Shown here one piece after another: positions 1 through 9,268 of a stretch of DNA of 54,753 nt. The stretch's first letter is position 1; every line of letters begins with the position of its first letter. The notes under the pieces were generated by a model. The model worked only from the letters and a program-made list of their open reading frames with translations, was not told the origin of the DNA and searched no databases. Source of the stretch: Aureimonas ureilytica (GTDB lineage: Bacteria; Pseudomonadota; Alphaproteobacteria; Rhizobiales; Rhizobiaceae); assembly GCF_001475935.1 (NCBI RefSeq), contig NZ_LDQA01000061.1:1-54753 (forward strand), read 5' to 3'. The translations under genes were made by a program, and so were the position numbers.

Positions 1-142
1 TTATACGGTATTTCTTTCTCACACCGGTGGTATTCGATTCATAGATTAGATCTTGTTGATGTATATATTGTAAATGATCAGGCACCCACGAAGACATATA
101 CAGAGCAGAGCGTCGGCAGCGTCAGAGGTGGATAAGAGACAG
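1..142. other. Non-genomic sequencing adapter at the contig edge
   Basis: Positions 110-142 match the Nextera read-1 adapter with three mismatches and end in a near-perfect Tn5 mosaic end (124-142, ending ataagagacag). Upstream, 73-101 aligns ungapped with the 29-base Illumina P5 oligo at about 20 of 29 positions. Exactly eight bases (102-109) lie between the two, the size of an i5 index. Bases 1-72 are AT-rich, unlike the rest of the window, and carry no recognisable gene. The spacing makes coincidence very unlikely, and the error density suggests a noisy long read. The matches are seen in the sequence; the adapter layout is established knowledge. Genome begins at about 143. Confidence 0.93.
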
Positions 143-592
143 CGCCTCGGCCTCGACGCGCTCGCGCGAGCGCTGCGAGACCGGGCGAAGCTGCGTCGTC
201 TCATCCACCCACGCCCCGCCATGGTCGCCATAAACGCCGACGGTCGACAGATAGCCGATCCATTCGAGCTCCGGCATCATCGAGCGGATCGCGTCGCCAT
301 GATGGCGCAGCACCGGATCGCCCTCGGGGCCGGGCGCGATCGAGATGAGAAGATGCGTCGTCTCGGCCAAAACGGCATCGATCCCCTCCCCCGGCCCCGT
401 GCCGTCGAACAGAAAGGGCACCAGACCCGCGCTTGCGAAATGCCGGGACTTGTCGGGCGAGCGGGTGGTGACGCCCGACACGTCCTCGCGCGCCAGCCCT
501 TCCACGAACCGCTTGGCGCTATAGCCGCAGCCGAAGACGAAGAGCCGCGTGGGGCGGGCGCGGAGCGGCTGGGTCGAGGCGGCTGGCATCAT
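143..592 (-). CDS. SDR-family NAD(P)-dependent epimerase/reductase, 3' end missing
   Basis: About 150 residues remain of a Rossmann-fold protein of the extended SDR type (YeeZ-like). A nucleotide-binding segment [12 protein letters not shown] lies near the N-terminus and an [16 protein letters not shown] segment, typical of sugar-epimerase-like SDRs, near the break. The start ATG at 592 overlaps the queG stop as ATGA, so the gene is translationally coupled to queG; a second ATG follows at 589. The reading frame continues to 122 only by running into adapter sequence, so its last few codons are artefactual. In related genomes an SDR of this kind often follows queG. Substrate unknown. The missing C-terminal half should lie beyond the contig edge. 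Confidence 0.85.
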
Positions 593-1791
593 CGAGTGAG
601 GTCTCCGGAAGAGGCGGGTGAAAAGATGTCGGACGGGAGCGCGATCGTGGCGGCCCATTCCTCGCGCACGAGCGGGTCGTCCTCGTGCGCCAGCGCCGCC
701 TTGCGCATGGAGGCGAGGTCGGGCGCGCCCAACTGGCCGAGCGCCCAGACGGCCATGGCACGTACCAGCGGAGCGGCATCGCTCAAATGCGGGGTCACGA
801 GCGGCACGAACGCAAGGTCGCCACTATTGCCGGCCGCGATCAGGCAGTTGGACACGAATTTGTCCCGCCCGATCCGCTTCACCGGGGAGCCAGCGAAGAG
901 CGCGCGAAAGCCGGCATCGTCCAGCGCCAGAAGGCTGGCGAGCGACGGAGCCTTCAAGTCCTCGCGCGCCCGCAGCTTGGCCTCCGAAGCCTCTTGGGCG
1001 AACTTGTTCCAGGGGCAGACGGCCAGGCAATCGTCGCAACCATAGATGCGATTGCCCATGGCGGCGCGAAACTCGCGCGGGATCGGGCGGCGCGTCTCGA
1101 TGGTGAGATAGGAGATGCAGCGGCGGGCATCGAGCCGGTAGGGCTCAGGGAAGGCCTGCGTCGGGCAGGCATCCTGACAGGCGCGGCAGGAGCCGCAGAG
1201 ATCCTGCCCCGCCCGGTCGGGCTCCAGGGGAATGGTGGTCGCGATCGATCCCAAGAACAGCCAGGACCCGAAAGTGCGCGAAACGAGATTGGTGTGCTTG
1301 CCCTGCCAGCCGAGGCCGGCGGCCTGCCCCAGTGGCTTTTCCATGAGCGGGGCAGTGTCCACGAAGACCTTCACGTCATGCGGCTGCCCATCCGCTTGCA
1401 CGCCCGCGCGGGCGACGAGGCGGCCCGCCAGTTCCTTCAGCTTGCCTTTGATGACGTCGTGATAGTCGCGGTGCCGCGCATACACGGAGATCGCCCCGCG
1501 ATCGGGTCGCTGAAGCAGATCGAGTGGGTTCTCGTCCGGCCCGTAATTCAGCCCCAACACGATGACGGCGCGCGCTTCCGGCCAGAGCGCGTTGACGGAG
1601 CGGCGGCGCTCGGCCGTCTCGGGCAGCCAGCCCATCGTCCCGTGGAAGCCCGACGCGATGAAAGCCTCCAACCGCGCGCCGCTCACGCCCTCATCGAAGG
1701 CCGGCGCGACGCCGAGCGAGGAGAAGCCCAGGCGGCGTGCGTCCTCGTCCAGAAAGCGCCTGAGCGCGGAAAGGGAAAGCGGATCGGCCAT
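589..1791 (-). CDS. queG: Epoxyqueuosine reductase QueG
   Basis: Catalyses the last step of queuosine synthesis, reducing epoxyqueuosine to queuosine in the wobble position of GUN-anticodon tRNAs; cobalamin-dependent and cytosolic. The 400-residue protein has the family layout: an N-terminal region with [12 protein letters not shown] around residues 145-155 carrying the conserved acidic residue, then a bacterial ferredoxin-like domain with Cys 199/202/205/209 ([12 protein letters not shown]), Cys 225 and Cys 252/255/259 ([11 protein letters not shown]) for two 4Fe-4S clusters, then a HEAT-like C-terminal region. Length is usual. It leads a pair with the SDR gene downstream (ATGA overlap). A short perfect hairpin (1899-1917) lies between this gene and the glutathione transferase gene upstream. 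Confidence 0.96.
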   Translation of the reverse strand: MADPLSLSALRRFLDEDARRLGFSSLGVAPAFDEGVSGARLEAFIASGFHGTMGWLPETAERRRSVNALWPEARAVIVLGLNYGPDENPLDLLQRPDRGAISVYARHRDYHDVIKGKLKELAGRLVARAGVQADGQPHDVKVFVDTAPLMEKPLGQAAGLGWQGKHTNLVSRTFGSWLFLGSIATTIPLEPDRAGQDLCGSCRACQDACPTQAFPEPYRLDARRCISYLTIETRRPIPREFRAAMGNRIYGCDDCLAVCPWNKFAQEASEAKLRAREDLKAPSLASLLALDDAGFRALFAGSPVKRIGRDKFVSNCLIAAGNSGDLAFVPLVTPHLSDAAPLVRAMAVWALGQLGAPDLASMRKAALAHEDDPLVREEWAATIALPSDIFSPASSGDLTR

Positions 1792-1963
1792 GGCGTCGAT
1801 ATAGGCGATCGCGCGCCGAATGGGCAGCGGGCAAAACCCGTAACGAGAGCGTCGGACCTGAACGCGACCTCACCCGAAGGGCGTCACGCTCCCAGTGCCC
1901 CGCCTTGCCAAGGCGGGAAGATCATCGTCATCCGCTGGAGGCGCTTCGAACCTCTGCGACGCG

Positions 1964-2656
1964 TCAGAAGTCGAGTTCGGGATAATGGGCGGCGGGCGGC
2001 AGACCGCGGACGCGCTCGGCCAGGAAAGGCCGGAAGGCGGGCCGCGACTTCATGCGCATGTACCAGTCCTTGGCCGCCGGCTCTTCTTCCCAGGAGACTT
2101 CGCCGAGATAGTCGAGAATCGAGACCGCCGAGGCGGCGGCAAGATCGGCATAGGAGAGCTTGGGGCCGGACAGCCAGTTCCGGCTTTCCGCCAGCCAGCC
2201 GATATAGCGCATGTGATTCTTCAGATTCGCGCGGGCGGCCCGTATCGCCGAGGCGTCGGGCGACCCGCCGCCCTCGTTGGCGCGCATCTCCAGCTTGAAG
2301 ATGCGCTCGCGCACGAGATAGCGCGTCACTTCCGAATCCATCTTGCCGAGAAACCATTCGGTCAGCCGGCGGATCTCGGCGCGCTCGGCGGGCTTTTCGG
2401 CGAGCAGCCGGCGCTCGCGCTGAAACGCGCCGCGCGTCTCATCGAGATATTCGGCCGCGACCATGCCGCCGACGATACCGGGGCCGCTGTCTTCGACGAG
2501 AACGGGCACGGTCGCCGCCGGGTTCAGCGCCAGGAATTCCGGCCGCCGCTCCCAGGGACGCTCGTCCACCAGCTCCGCGCGCTCGCCGTACTCGCCGAGA
2601 ATCAGCCGAACGAAGCGGGAGGCGGCGGACATGGGATGATGATGGAGGGTCAACAT
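1964..2656 (-). CDS. Glutathione S-transferase family protein
   Basis: A 230-residue protein with the GST layout: an N-terminal thioredoxin-like domain (LTLHHHPMSAASRFVRLIL, then NPAATVPVLVEDSGPG, holding the cis-proline that binds glutathione) and an all-helical C-terminal domain containing LSYADLAAASAVSILDYLGE, the conserved N-capping box region. Probably cytosolic, in detoxification or thiol chemistry; the substrate cannot be read from sequence. The start at 2656 is chosen because the conserved domain begins at residue 2; the reading frame extends upstream but without family similarity. Next gene downstream is queG after about 170 bases. It is divergent from uppP. Confidence 0.88.
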   Translation of the reverse strand: MLTLHHHPMSAASRFVRLILGEYGERAELVDERPWERRPEFLALNPAATVPVLVEDSGPGIVGGMVAAEYLDETRGAFQRERRLLAEKPAERAEIRRLTEWFLGKMDSEVTRYLVRERIFKLEMRANEGGGSPDASAIRAARANLKNHMRYIGWLAESRNWLSGPKLSYADLAAASAVSILDYLGEVSWEEEPAAKDWYMRMKSRPAFRPFLAERVRGLPPAAHYPELDF

Positions 2657-2765
2657 GAAGGGTGAGGAACTCGATGCTTCCGGGCAGATCGGACCAAAAG
2701 GACGACGGCACCGCCGCAAGGCTGCAACCCTACGGCTGAAATCGTTGGCGGATCGTGAAGGATCG

Positions 2766-2795
2766 TTGCGATCCGCATCTTGGCGAGCACATAAT
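2766..2795 (+). promoter_or_regulatory. Possible sigma-70 promoter for uppP
   Basis: TTGCGA (2766-2771) and CATAAT (2790-2795) are separated by 18 bases and lie 137 bases before the uppP start. The -10 matches five of six consensus bases and the -35 four of six. No experimental support. Confidence 0.3.
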
Positions 2796-2931
2796 CGAAT
2801 CGTTCGAATGCGCAAGACGGGGGATGCGGTGTCATCGCGCCGAAAGCTTCGTCGCGCGCCCTGCCGACCGCCCCGCCCAGACGGAATTCCGGCCCAGCCG
2901 CTGCCTTGCAGACCGCCTTTCAGGACCCTTG

Positions 2932-3738
2932 ATGGACACTATCCAGATTTTCGAAGCCATGATCCTCGGCGTGATCGAAGGCTTGACCGAATTCATCCCC
3001 GTGTCCTCGACAGGGCATCTGATTCTCGCCCGAGATTTGATGGGCTTCAAGTCCACCGGCAATACATTCGAAGTGCTCATTCAATTGGGCGCCGTGCTCG
3101 CCGTTCTCTCGGTGTATTTTGGCAAGCTCTGGCATCTCGTCACGACCCTGCCCTCCTCGCCGCGCTCGCGCCATTTCATCACCGGCATTCTGGTCGCCTT
3201 CCTGCCCGCCGTGGTGATCGGCGTGATCGCGCATGATTTCATCAAGGAGGTTTTGTTCGAAACGCCGATGGTGATCTGCGTGGCGCTGCTGCTCGGCGGC
3301 ATCGCGCTTTTGATCATCGATCGTATTCCCAGCCAGCCGCGCTACACGGACATCGAATCCTATCCGCTGTCGCTCTGCCTGAAGATCGGCCTGTTCCAGT
3401 GCCTTGCCATGATTCCCGGCACCTCGCGCTCGGGCTCGACCATCGCGGGCGCGCTCCTACTCGGCACGGACAAACGCTCGGCGGCCGAATTCTCGTTCTT
3501 CCTCGCGATGCCCACCATGGCGGGCGCCTTCGCCTTCGATCTTCTCAAGAACTACAAGTCGCTGAACTCGGCCGATGCCGTGACGATCGGCGTCGGCTTC
3601 GTCATGGCCTTCCTGTCGGCGCTGGTGGTCGTGCGCTCGCTCCTCGCCTTCGTCTCGCGCTACGGTTTCGCTCCCTTCGCTTGGTGGCGCATCGTCGTCG
3701 GCTCGGTCGGCATCGGCGTCCTCCTGGCGCTGCGCTAA
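2932..3738 (+). CDS. uppP: Undecaprenyl-diphosphate phosphatase UppP (BacA)
   Basis: Integral membrane enzyme that dephosphorylates undecaprenyl diphosphate, recycling the lipid carrier for peptidoglycan and other cell-wall polymers; overexpression of the family gives bacitracin resistance. The 268-residue protein shows both family signatures: [15 protein letters not shown] at residues 16-30, and PGTSRSGST at about 162-170 with the catalytic Ser/Arg. Several hydrophobic helices follow the family pattern. The start at 2932 is picked because the family begins a few residues before the first motif; an upstream extension has no membrane character. The gene stands alone and ends 20 bases before a bidirectional terminator shared with the convergent SDR gene. 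Confidence 0.97.
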   Translation: MDTIQIFEAMILGVIEGLTEFIPVSSTGHLILARDLMGFKSTGNTFEVLIQLGAVLAVLSVYFGKLWHLVTTLPSSPRSRHFITGILVAFLPAVVIGVIAHDFIKEVLFETPMVICVALLLGGIALLIIDRIPSQPRYTDIESYPLSLCLKIGLFQCLAMIPGTSRSGSTIAGALLLGTDKRSAAEFSFFLAMPTMAGAFAFDLLKNYKSLNSADAVTIGVGFVMAFLSALVVVRSLLAFVSRYGFAPFAWWRIVVGSVGIGVLLALR

Positions 3739-3759
3739 GCCTCGTCACCATTGACCCAC

Positions 3760-3790
3760 AAAAAAGGAGGGCTCCCGCCCTCCTTTTTTT
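3760..3790. terminator. Bidirectional rho-independent terminator
   Basis: Stem GGAGGG/CCCTCC with a short loop, flanked by an A run on the left and a T run of seven on the right, placed between convergent uppP (+) and the NDUFA9-like gene (-). It can stop transcription from both sides. Confidence 0.9.
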
Positions 3791-3817
3791 CATATCCGCG
3801 ACTTTCTTCGCCGGACC

Positions 3818-4843
3818 TCAAGCCTTGGCGACGCCCTTGTCGCCCGGCAACGACTCGTCTTCGGCCGGACGGTCGTCATGGGGCTGGGGCTTGGAGAACT
3901 GGCCCTGCGGCCGGAAGCGCACGAGATAGCTCGGCAGCACGGCGTCGAGCGTGGTCGGCGCGATGCCGAAAGCCTCGAAGGTGCGTCCTTCGCGCTTGGC
4001 AGCGTCCGAGACGATATTGTCGTGCTGGAGCTGCTCGACCTGATCGGTGGTGAGCGGCGCGCCGGGCAGCTTGCCGAGCGTCTTGGCCAGCGAAGCGGCA
4101 GTGCTGAACGATAGGTCGATGAAGCGGCGGCGGCGCTCGATGATGCGCAGCATCTCCTCCATCATCTGGCGGTAGGACAGGACATTCGGCCCGCCCAGCT
4201 CATAGACCTTGCCGCCCGGCACGAGACCGTCCACCGCATCGGCCACGGCCACCGCGACATCGTTGACGAAGACCGGCTGGAACAGCGTCTTGCCACCGCC
4301 GATCAGCGGCAGGAAGGGCGACAGGCGCGCCATGTTGGCGAAGCGGTTGAAGAACTGGTCTTCCGCACCGAAGATGATGGAGGGCCGCAGCACCACGGCG
4401 TCCGGCCGCGCGGCGAAGACGCGCGCTTCGCCCTCGGCCTTGGTGCGCGCATATTCGGAGCGCGACTGCGCATCCGCGCCGATCGCCGACATCTGCACCA
4501 TGCCGATGCCGCGCTTGGCGGCGGCTTGCGCGATATGGCCCGCGCCTTCGGCCTGAAGCTGCGTGAAGTTCTGTTTGCCGACTTCCGCGAGAATGCCGAC
4601 CAGATTCACGACATGGTCGGAGCCTTCGACCACACGGTCGATCGACCAGGGATAGCGCAGATTGGCCTGCACGGCTTGAATCTGGCCAAGACGGCCGGCG
4701 ATCTGGAGATGATAGGCGAGATCCGGGCGGCGGCACGCGACGCGGATGCGATGCCCGCGCTTGGCGAGCGCGTGGACGACATAGCGTCCGAGGAAGCCGG
4801 ATCCCCCGAACACCGTGATCTGCTTCTTCGTATCGACTTCCAT
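3818..4843 (-). CDS. Complex I NDUFA9-like SDR protein
   Basis: A 341-residue atypical short-chain dehydrogenase. The N-terminal Rossmann motif VFGGSGFLGRYVV is at about residues 10-22, followed by RVACRRPD, a VVNLVGILAE segment and SAIGAD, then SEYARTKAEGE where classical SDRs carry YxxxK. These match the family of mitochondrial complex I subunit NDUFA9 and its alphaproteobacterial relatives, which are thought to bind NADPH and help assemble or stabilise NADH:quinone oxidoreductase or act in ubiquinone metabolism; the bacterial role is not settled. Start 4843 places the glycine motif where relatives have it; an ATG at 4897 would add 18 residues without a visible ribosome site. No nuo genes are nearby. 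Confidence 0.88.
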   Translation of the reverse strand: MEVDTKKQITVFGGSGFLGRYVVHALAKRGHRIRVACRRPDLAYHLQIAGRLGQIQAVQANLRYPWSIDRVVEGSDHVVNLVGILAEVGKQNFTQLQAEGAGHIAQAAAKRGIGMVQMSAIGADAQSRSEYARTKAEGEARVFAARPDAVVLRPSIIFGAEDQFFNRFANMARLSPFLPLIGGGKTLFQPVFVNDVAVAVADAVDGLVPGGKVYELGGPNVLSYRQMMEEMLRIIERRRRFIDLSFSTAASLAKTLGKLPGAPLTTDQVEQLQHDNIVSDAAKREGRTFEAFGIAPTTLDAVLPSYLVRFRPQGQFSKPQPHDDRPAEDESLPGDKGVAKA

Positions 4844-5029
4844 GACCGCATAGCCTCGCTTCAGGGGGAGCCGGAGCCTCGTCCGCGCCTCGCTCATCTG
4901 TCGCGAACTGCTTTAGCGGCAATGCGTGAATCGGAAAAGAAGACAGGACGCAAAACCCGCTGCCCTGCGGCATCACTGCCCGGCTCATCGCAAGCTGCAC
5001 GTCCTTTCACCGATCTGTCGCAAAGACGA

Positions 5030-5058
5030 TTGACAGCACGAAGCCCGCCCCCTATTGG
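5030..5058 (+). promoter_or_regulatory. Sigma-70 promoter of the tRNA-Leu gene
   Basis: TTGACA (5030-5035), a 17-base spacer and TATTGG (5053-5058) end ten bases before the mature tRNA start. A perfect -35 and ideal spacing next to a stable RNA gene make this a strong candidate. Confidence 0.75.
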
Positions 5059-5067
5059 TCCGCCCGT

Positions 5068-5152
5068 GCCCAGGTGGCGGAATTGGTAGACGCGCACGGT
5101 TCAGGTCCGTGTGCCGCGAGGCGTGAAGGTTCGAGTCCTTTCCTGGGCACCA
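5068..5152 (+). tRNA. tRNA-Leu (anticodon CAG)
   Basis: The 85-base gene folds as a class II tRNA: acceptor arm GCCCAGG paired with CCTGGGC, a D-arm containing GGTAGA, anticodon stem CACGG/CCGTG enclosing the loop TTCAGGT (anticodon CAG, 5102-5104), a long variable arm typical of leucine tRNAs, and a T-arm with GGTTCGAGTCC. The discriminator A and an encoded CCA (5150-5152) follow. It reads CUG codons, the dominant leucine codon in a genome of this composition. A small hairpin (5158-5171) lies just downstream but lacks a T run, so no terminator is claimed. Confidence 0.97.
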
Positions 5153-5336
5153 ATTCACCGGACAAGTCCGGGAAGCCCGCTCTTCTCCATCTTCGAAATC
5201 GAACACCGGCGGATCAGTTTGATTTTCCGGCGGCGCTGCATTGGCCAGCGATCGTATGGCGCGAGCTGGCCTTGGCGACCGGGACGCGTAGCCTGCGTCG
5301 TAGGCGCGAGGCTGTCCGCCATTGAACGCCACCCTT

Positions 5337-5708
5337 TCAATCTGCGTCGGATAGCCCATCCTGCTCGTGCAGATAATCCGACAGGGCGGTGCGGCGCCCC
5401 TCCCACGTATCGGTCATCAAGGCCTGGATTTGCCGGGCGCGCGTGGCCCAAACGGGAGAGCGGAAGCTTTCGGGCTCGCGCACGCAAACATCGTCCATCC
5501 CGTCGCGAAAGAAATGGCATCCCAGGGCTTCGAGCCCCAGAACGAAATCCTCGACCGACAGGTCTGAATGAACGGGATAGTTTCCGATATCGCTCTCGCG
5601 CACGGGATAGACCTGCCCACGCGCAACGATCGGAATGAAGCCCGGCGACGAGCGACAGATGCGCAGCACGACGGCTGCGGCCGGATCGGCAAGAAGACGC
5701 TGGCTCAT
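5337..5708 (-). CDS. Unknown 123-residue protein linked to the HWE kinase
   Basis: I do not recognise a family. The protein is soluble, with no signal peptide, membrane segment or metal motif. It is rich in acidic residues and aromatics in its second half (segments GLEALGCHFFRDGMDDV and DTWEGRRTALSDYLHEQDG). The start ATG lies three bases after the stop of the HWE kinase gene, and an AGGAG ribosome site sits inside the last codons of that gene, so the two are almost certainly co-transcribed and coupled. That suggests, but does not prove, a partner or output role for the kinase. No response-regulator aspartate pocket or DNA-binding motif is visible. That it is a real gene rests on spacing, ribosome site and codon use. 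Confidence 0.72.
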   Translation of the reverse strand: MSQRLLADPAAAVVLRICRSSPGFIPIVARGQVYPVRESDIGNYPVHSDLSVEDFVLGLEALGCHFFRDGMDDVCVREPESFRSPVWATRARQIQALMTDTWEGRRTALSDYLHEQDGLSDAD

Positions 5709-5711
5709 GCC

Positions 5712-8700
5712 TCACATCTCCTGATCGGCGGCGAGTTCGGACAGGACAGTAGTGATCCGGCAGCAAAGCCCGGCCGGATCATAGTCGAGTTCGACTTGGC
5801 CCTGCCCGGTGCGCGACAGGCCGATGCCGACGAGCCGCGTGCCGAAGCCTTTTCGGGCGGGCGGCGTGACGGGCGGCCCGCCTCGCTCGCGCCAGAGCAG
5901 CTCGAAGCTCGGCTCGCGCGTTTCATCGCCCGCGATCCTGCGCCAGACGACGTCCACGCGGCCTTCGGGGACGGACAAGGCGCCGTATTTCACCGCGTTG
6001 GTCGCCAGTTCATGGGTGATCAGCGCCAGTGACAGCGCGGCATTCGGGCCCACGAAAAGGTCGGGCCCGGACAGCGCGATCTGCCCGGCCGCGTCGTGGA
6101 TCTCCAGGGCGCTGCGCAGAATTGCTTCCACTGAGCCGGCGTCGCGCTGGCCGATCAGCAGAATCTCATGCGCCTTCGACAGGGCCTGGATGCGCTGGGA
6201 CAGGGTGCCGCGCGCGGTCTCGATGTCGGGCGCCGAACGCAGCGTCTGCGAGGCGATCGATTGCACCACGGCCAGTGTGTTCTTCAAACGGTGCGACAGC
6301 TCGCGCGCCAGAACCCGCTGCTGCGCTTCGGCGCGCTTGCGGTCTTCGATGTCGGTGGCGCAGAGAACCGCGCCGCGCAGCCGCCCCGTCGCATCATGGA
6401 TGGCCTCGCCCAGGAACTCGATCCACACCCGGCTGCCATCGGGGCGTTCCAGATGCGCTTCAAGCGTGGCGCGATCGGCCTCGCCGTTCAACATGCGCCA
6501 AAGCGGAAAGCGCTCGACGCCGATCTTCAGACCTTCGCCGTCGAAGGCAACGAAGCCGAGATCGGCCGCCGGCAGAATGCTGGCGACCGGCCGGCCCAGA
6601 ATATCCTCCATGCGCCGGTTGCTGGCGATCAGCCGCCCGCTGCGCGCCTCGGCCAGAAGCACGCCGACCGGCATGGTCTGGACGAGGGTCAACAGGCGCT
6701 TCTCGTTGTCGCGCAAGAGGCTTTCCACGCGCCGGCGTTCCAGCGCAGCGCGAATGCGCGTGGCCGCATCGCGCACGAAGGCGATTTCCTCTTCGCTCCA
6801 GCGGCGCGCGCTGATATCGCCGACATGCAGCACCGCCGCCAGACGTCCGTCCTCCATCACCGGATGGTCGATGGTGGAGCCACTCTCCGCCTCCTGGAAG
6901 ACCAGCCCCTCCCCTCGACGGAGCCGTTCCAGCGCCGCCGGTCCGACCAGAGCGCCCTGGGGTTCGATGGCGCCCGCTTCCGCCTCCCGTCGCCATTGGC
7001 GCAGAATGAGCAGGGCCGTTCCATTGTCCGATGGATGGGCATAGGCGACGGCGGCGACATCCAGCGTGCGGCCGAGAAGCCCCGTCACACAGTCCAGCAT
7101 CTCCGCTTCGTCCTCGACCAGAAGCAGGAGATCGCCGATCCGCGCGAGCGCGTCGCGATGCGCCTCGGCCTTGGCCCGGTGCGTGACCTCGGTCAGGAGA
7201 ATGGCGAAACCGTCACCTTCCGTGATCTGCATCACGCCGTCATAGGAGCGGCCGAGCGCTTCGATCGAGCGGGTGAACCGCGCGGCGTTGCCGGTCTCTT
7301 CGGCACGCACGAAATCCAGCATCCATTCGGCCGCGAACTGGGGAAAGATCTGGCGCAGCGTCCGGCCCGCCACCTCGCCCGGCGGGCGGCCGGCCATCTG
7401 GCACCAGGAGCGGTTCACCGCCTCGTAGCGCAGATCCAACATCCGGCCGCCCGCGTCGCGCACGATGCGCCCCACCGCGAAACCATCGTTCAACTCCTCG
7501 AACAGGCCGCGCCATTTGGCTTCGCTCGCACGCAGCTCGCGCTCGGCGTCGATGCGCTCGTGCACCACGGAGGCAAAGCGCGCGAGCGTTGCGAAGAAAA
7601 CCAGCGTTTCGGCGTCGAACGGTGCAGCGTCCCGCCGGCTGAAGGAGATGACGCCGCGCACCCGCTTCTTGCTGATGATCGGAAAGCCGGCATAGGTGTC
7701 GAAGCCGACTTCGCGCGCGATCGCATGACGCGGCTCGCCATCGCCCAAGAGGCCCGACAGCACGAGCGGCTCTCCCGTCTCGGCCACGATCCCGCAGAGC
7801 GGGCGCTCTCGCGGCACATGGCTGAGGCTTTCGCGTAAGGAAGGGTCGAGGCCGATGCCCTGCGCCAGATGAAGATGGCACCCGTCCTCCGCCACCTCGA
7901 ACAGGTAGCATTCGTCGAAGCCGATCGTGCCCGCGCCGGCGCGTAGAATCGAGGCCAGCGTCTCGCTCGGCTCCTGGCTGGACAGGAGCGCCGAGGAGGC
8001 TTCCGCCAGAAGCGTCAGCCGATCCTCACGCCGACGCTCCACCGTCCGCTCGCTGACGATGACGACCCAGCCTGTGCGCACCCCGCCATCGTCCAGAAGC
8101 GGGGTGATGCGACTGGAGGCGAAGAAGCGGGTGCCGTCCGCGCGCTGACGCCAGCCTTCCGACAAGGCTCCCGTGCTGGCGCCATCCAGAACAACGGAGA
8201 TCGGGGGCATGGGGAGCGACAGACCGGCTTGGCGAAAGACGAAATCGGCCTCCCGGCCCAACGCCTCGTCTTCACCCCAACCCCAGAGCGCCTCCGCCCC
8301 CCGACTCCAGGCCGTGATCCGGCCGCCCGGATCGAGCGACAGGATCGCGTGGTCGAGCGCACTGTCCAGAATCTGCCGGTGGCGAAGATCGCCCTGGCGC
8401 TTCTGCAGAAGCGCGCGATCCCGGTCCTGCACGGCCCGCCGCAGTTCCATCTGGCTCATCACCTGCCGGGCCAGCGCCAAAAGGGCTGTCGCCTCGCCCT
8501 CGCGCAAGCCTTCGGGCCGTGGCGCATGGTCGATGACGCACAGCGAGCCGAGCACTTCGCCCGATGGCGTGATCAAGGGCGCGCCGGCATAGAAACGCAG
8601 GAATGGGTCCTGCGTCACCAGCGTGTTGGCCGCCGTGCGCGCATCCTTCGTCAGGTCCGGAATGACCAGCAGCCCTTCGCCGCCGAGCGCATGGATACAG

Positions 8701-8948
8701 ACGGATTGGCTGAGCGGCGTCTGCTGCGGCTCGAACCCCGAGCGCGCCTTGAACCATTGGCGGTCCCGGTCCACGAGGCTGACCAGCGCCACGGGCGCGC
8801 TGCACAGGCTGCGCGCCAGAAGAACGATGTCGTCGAACCCTTCTTCGGGCGGCGTGTCGAGAATGCCATAGGCGGCCAGCGCCGCAAGCCGAGCTCGTTC
8901 GCGCTCGCTCGGCTCCAACGAGTCTCCGGGTGACACGTCCTTGACCAT
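5712..8948 (-). CDS. Multi-GAF/PAS HWE-family sensor histidine kinase
   Basis: A 1078-residue soluble kinase with no membrane helices. Order: GAF (about 20-160, beginning with the typical AYGILDTPPEEGFDDIV), PAS (about 190-300), GAF (about 315-460), PAS-like (about 470-590), GAF-like (about 600-750), PAS (about 765-880), then the kinase core. The phosphoacceptor motif LSHRLKN places His at about residue 886. THELATNAVKYG is the HWE-type N box with its extra histidine, and LLWRERGG supplies the W-x-E signature that names the family. Such kinases sense light, redox or small ligands and in alphaproteobacteria often feed the general stress response; no cognate regulator is adjacent. Start 8948 sits just before the first GAF; an earlier ATG (9140) would add 64 unconserved residues. 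The 123-residue gene follows directly. Confidence 0.92.
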   Translation of the reverse strand: MVKDVSPGDSLEPSERERARLAALAAYGILDTPPEEGFDDIVLLARSLCSAPVALVSLVDRDRQWFKARSGFEPQQTPLSQSVCIHALGGEGLLVIPDLTKDARTAANTLVTQDPFLRFYAGAPLITPSGEVLGSLCVIDHAPRPEGLREGEATALLALARQVMSQMELRRAVQDRDRALLQKRQGDLRHRQILDSALDHAILSLDPGGRITAWSRGAEALWGWGEDEALGREADFVFRQAGLSLPMPPISVVLDGASTGALSEGWRQRADGTRFFASSRITPLLDDGGVRTGWVVIVSERTVERRREDRLTLLAEASSALLSSQEPSETLASILRAGAGTIGFDECYLFEVAEDGCHLHLAQGIGLDPSLRESLSHVPRERPLCGIVAETGEPLVLSGLLGDGEPRHAIAREVGFDTYAGFPIISKKRVRGVISFSRRDAAPFDAETLVFFATLARFASVVHERIDAERELRASEAKWRGLFEELNDGFAVGRIVRDAGGRMLDLRYEAVNRSWCQMAGRPPGEVAGRTLRQIFPQFAAEWMLDFVRAEETGNAARFTRSIEALGRSYDGVMQITEGDGFAILLTEVTHRAKAEAHRDALARIGDLLLLVEDEAEMLDCVTGLLGRTLDVAAVAYAHPSDNGTALLILRQWRREAEAGAIEPQGALVGPAALERLRRGEGLVFQEAESGSTIDHPVMEDGRLAAVLHVGDISARRWSEEEIAFVRDAATRIRAALERRRVESLLRDNEKRLLTLVQTMPVGVLLAEARSGRLIASNRRMEDILGRPVASILPAADLGFVAFDGEGLKIGVERFPLWRMLNGEADRATLEAHLERPDGSRVWIEFLGEAIHDATGRLRGAVLCATDIEDRKRAEAQQRVLARELSHRLKNTLAVVQSIASQTLRSAPDIETARGTLSQRIQALSKAHEILLIGQRDAGSVEAILRSALEIHDAAGQIALSGPDLFVGPNAALSLALITHELATNAVKYGALSVPEGRVDVVWRRIAGDETREPSFELLWRERGGPPVTPPARKGFGTRLVGIGLSRTGQGQVELDYDPAGLCCRITTVLSELAADQEM

Positions 8949-9268
8949 CGATGTCCCATCAGGCGCCGAGCGCGATCGCACGTTCCTAAATTCCTTTCCG
9001 CGCGATGAAAAGTCGGTCCCATCGACATCACGCGAAATGGCGTCTTCGAGCGGACCAGCAAGGGCGCGGGACGGCCATCGGAGCGTGGAGAAAAGCGCTC
9101 TCGTTCTCCAGGCTCTTCCTGCCGAAGAGAGGCCGTCCAACTTTTCCAGCTCAGCCAGACGCTTGACCCGCCCCGCTCCCGCACTTTCTTTGGGCGGATG
9201 GAGGCAGGACTAGGCTCGCGCGCCTCACCTTGCCGCGAGGCTCCAGCCCCCGAGCGAAAGGCCCTGCC
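8949..9268. other. Divergent intergenic region between HWE kinase and HAD gene
   Basis: This 320-base stretch must hold the promoters of both genes. A TTGACC at 9163-9168 could serve as a -35 for the HAD gene but has no good -10 at the right distance. On the minus strand a GGAAC occurs before the kinase gene without a matching CGTT. I see no convincing gene or terminator. Confidence 0.5.

Noticed and set aside
122-142. Last seven codons of the truncated SDR gene
   Set aside because: They lie in the adapter and are not genomic.
1899-1917. Hairpin CCCGCCTT/AAGGCGGG between the GST gene and queG as a terminator
   Set aside because: No T run on either strand; kept only as a remark.
5158-5171. 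Hairpin CCGGAC/GTCCGG as tRNA-Leu terminator
   Set aside because: Two-base centre and no T run; too weak to call.
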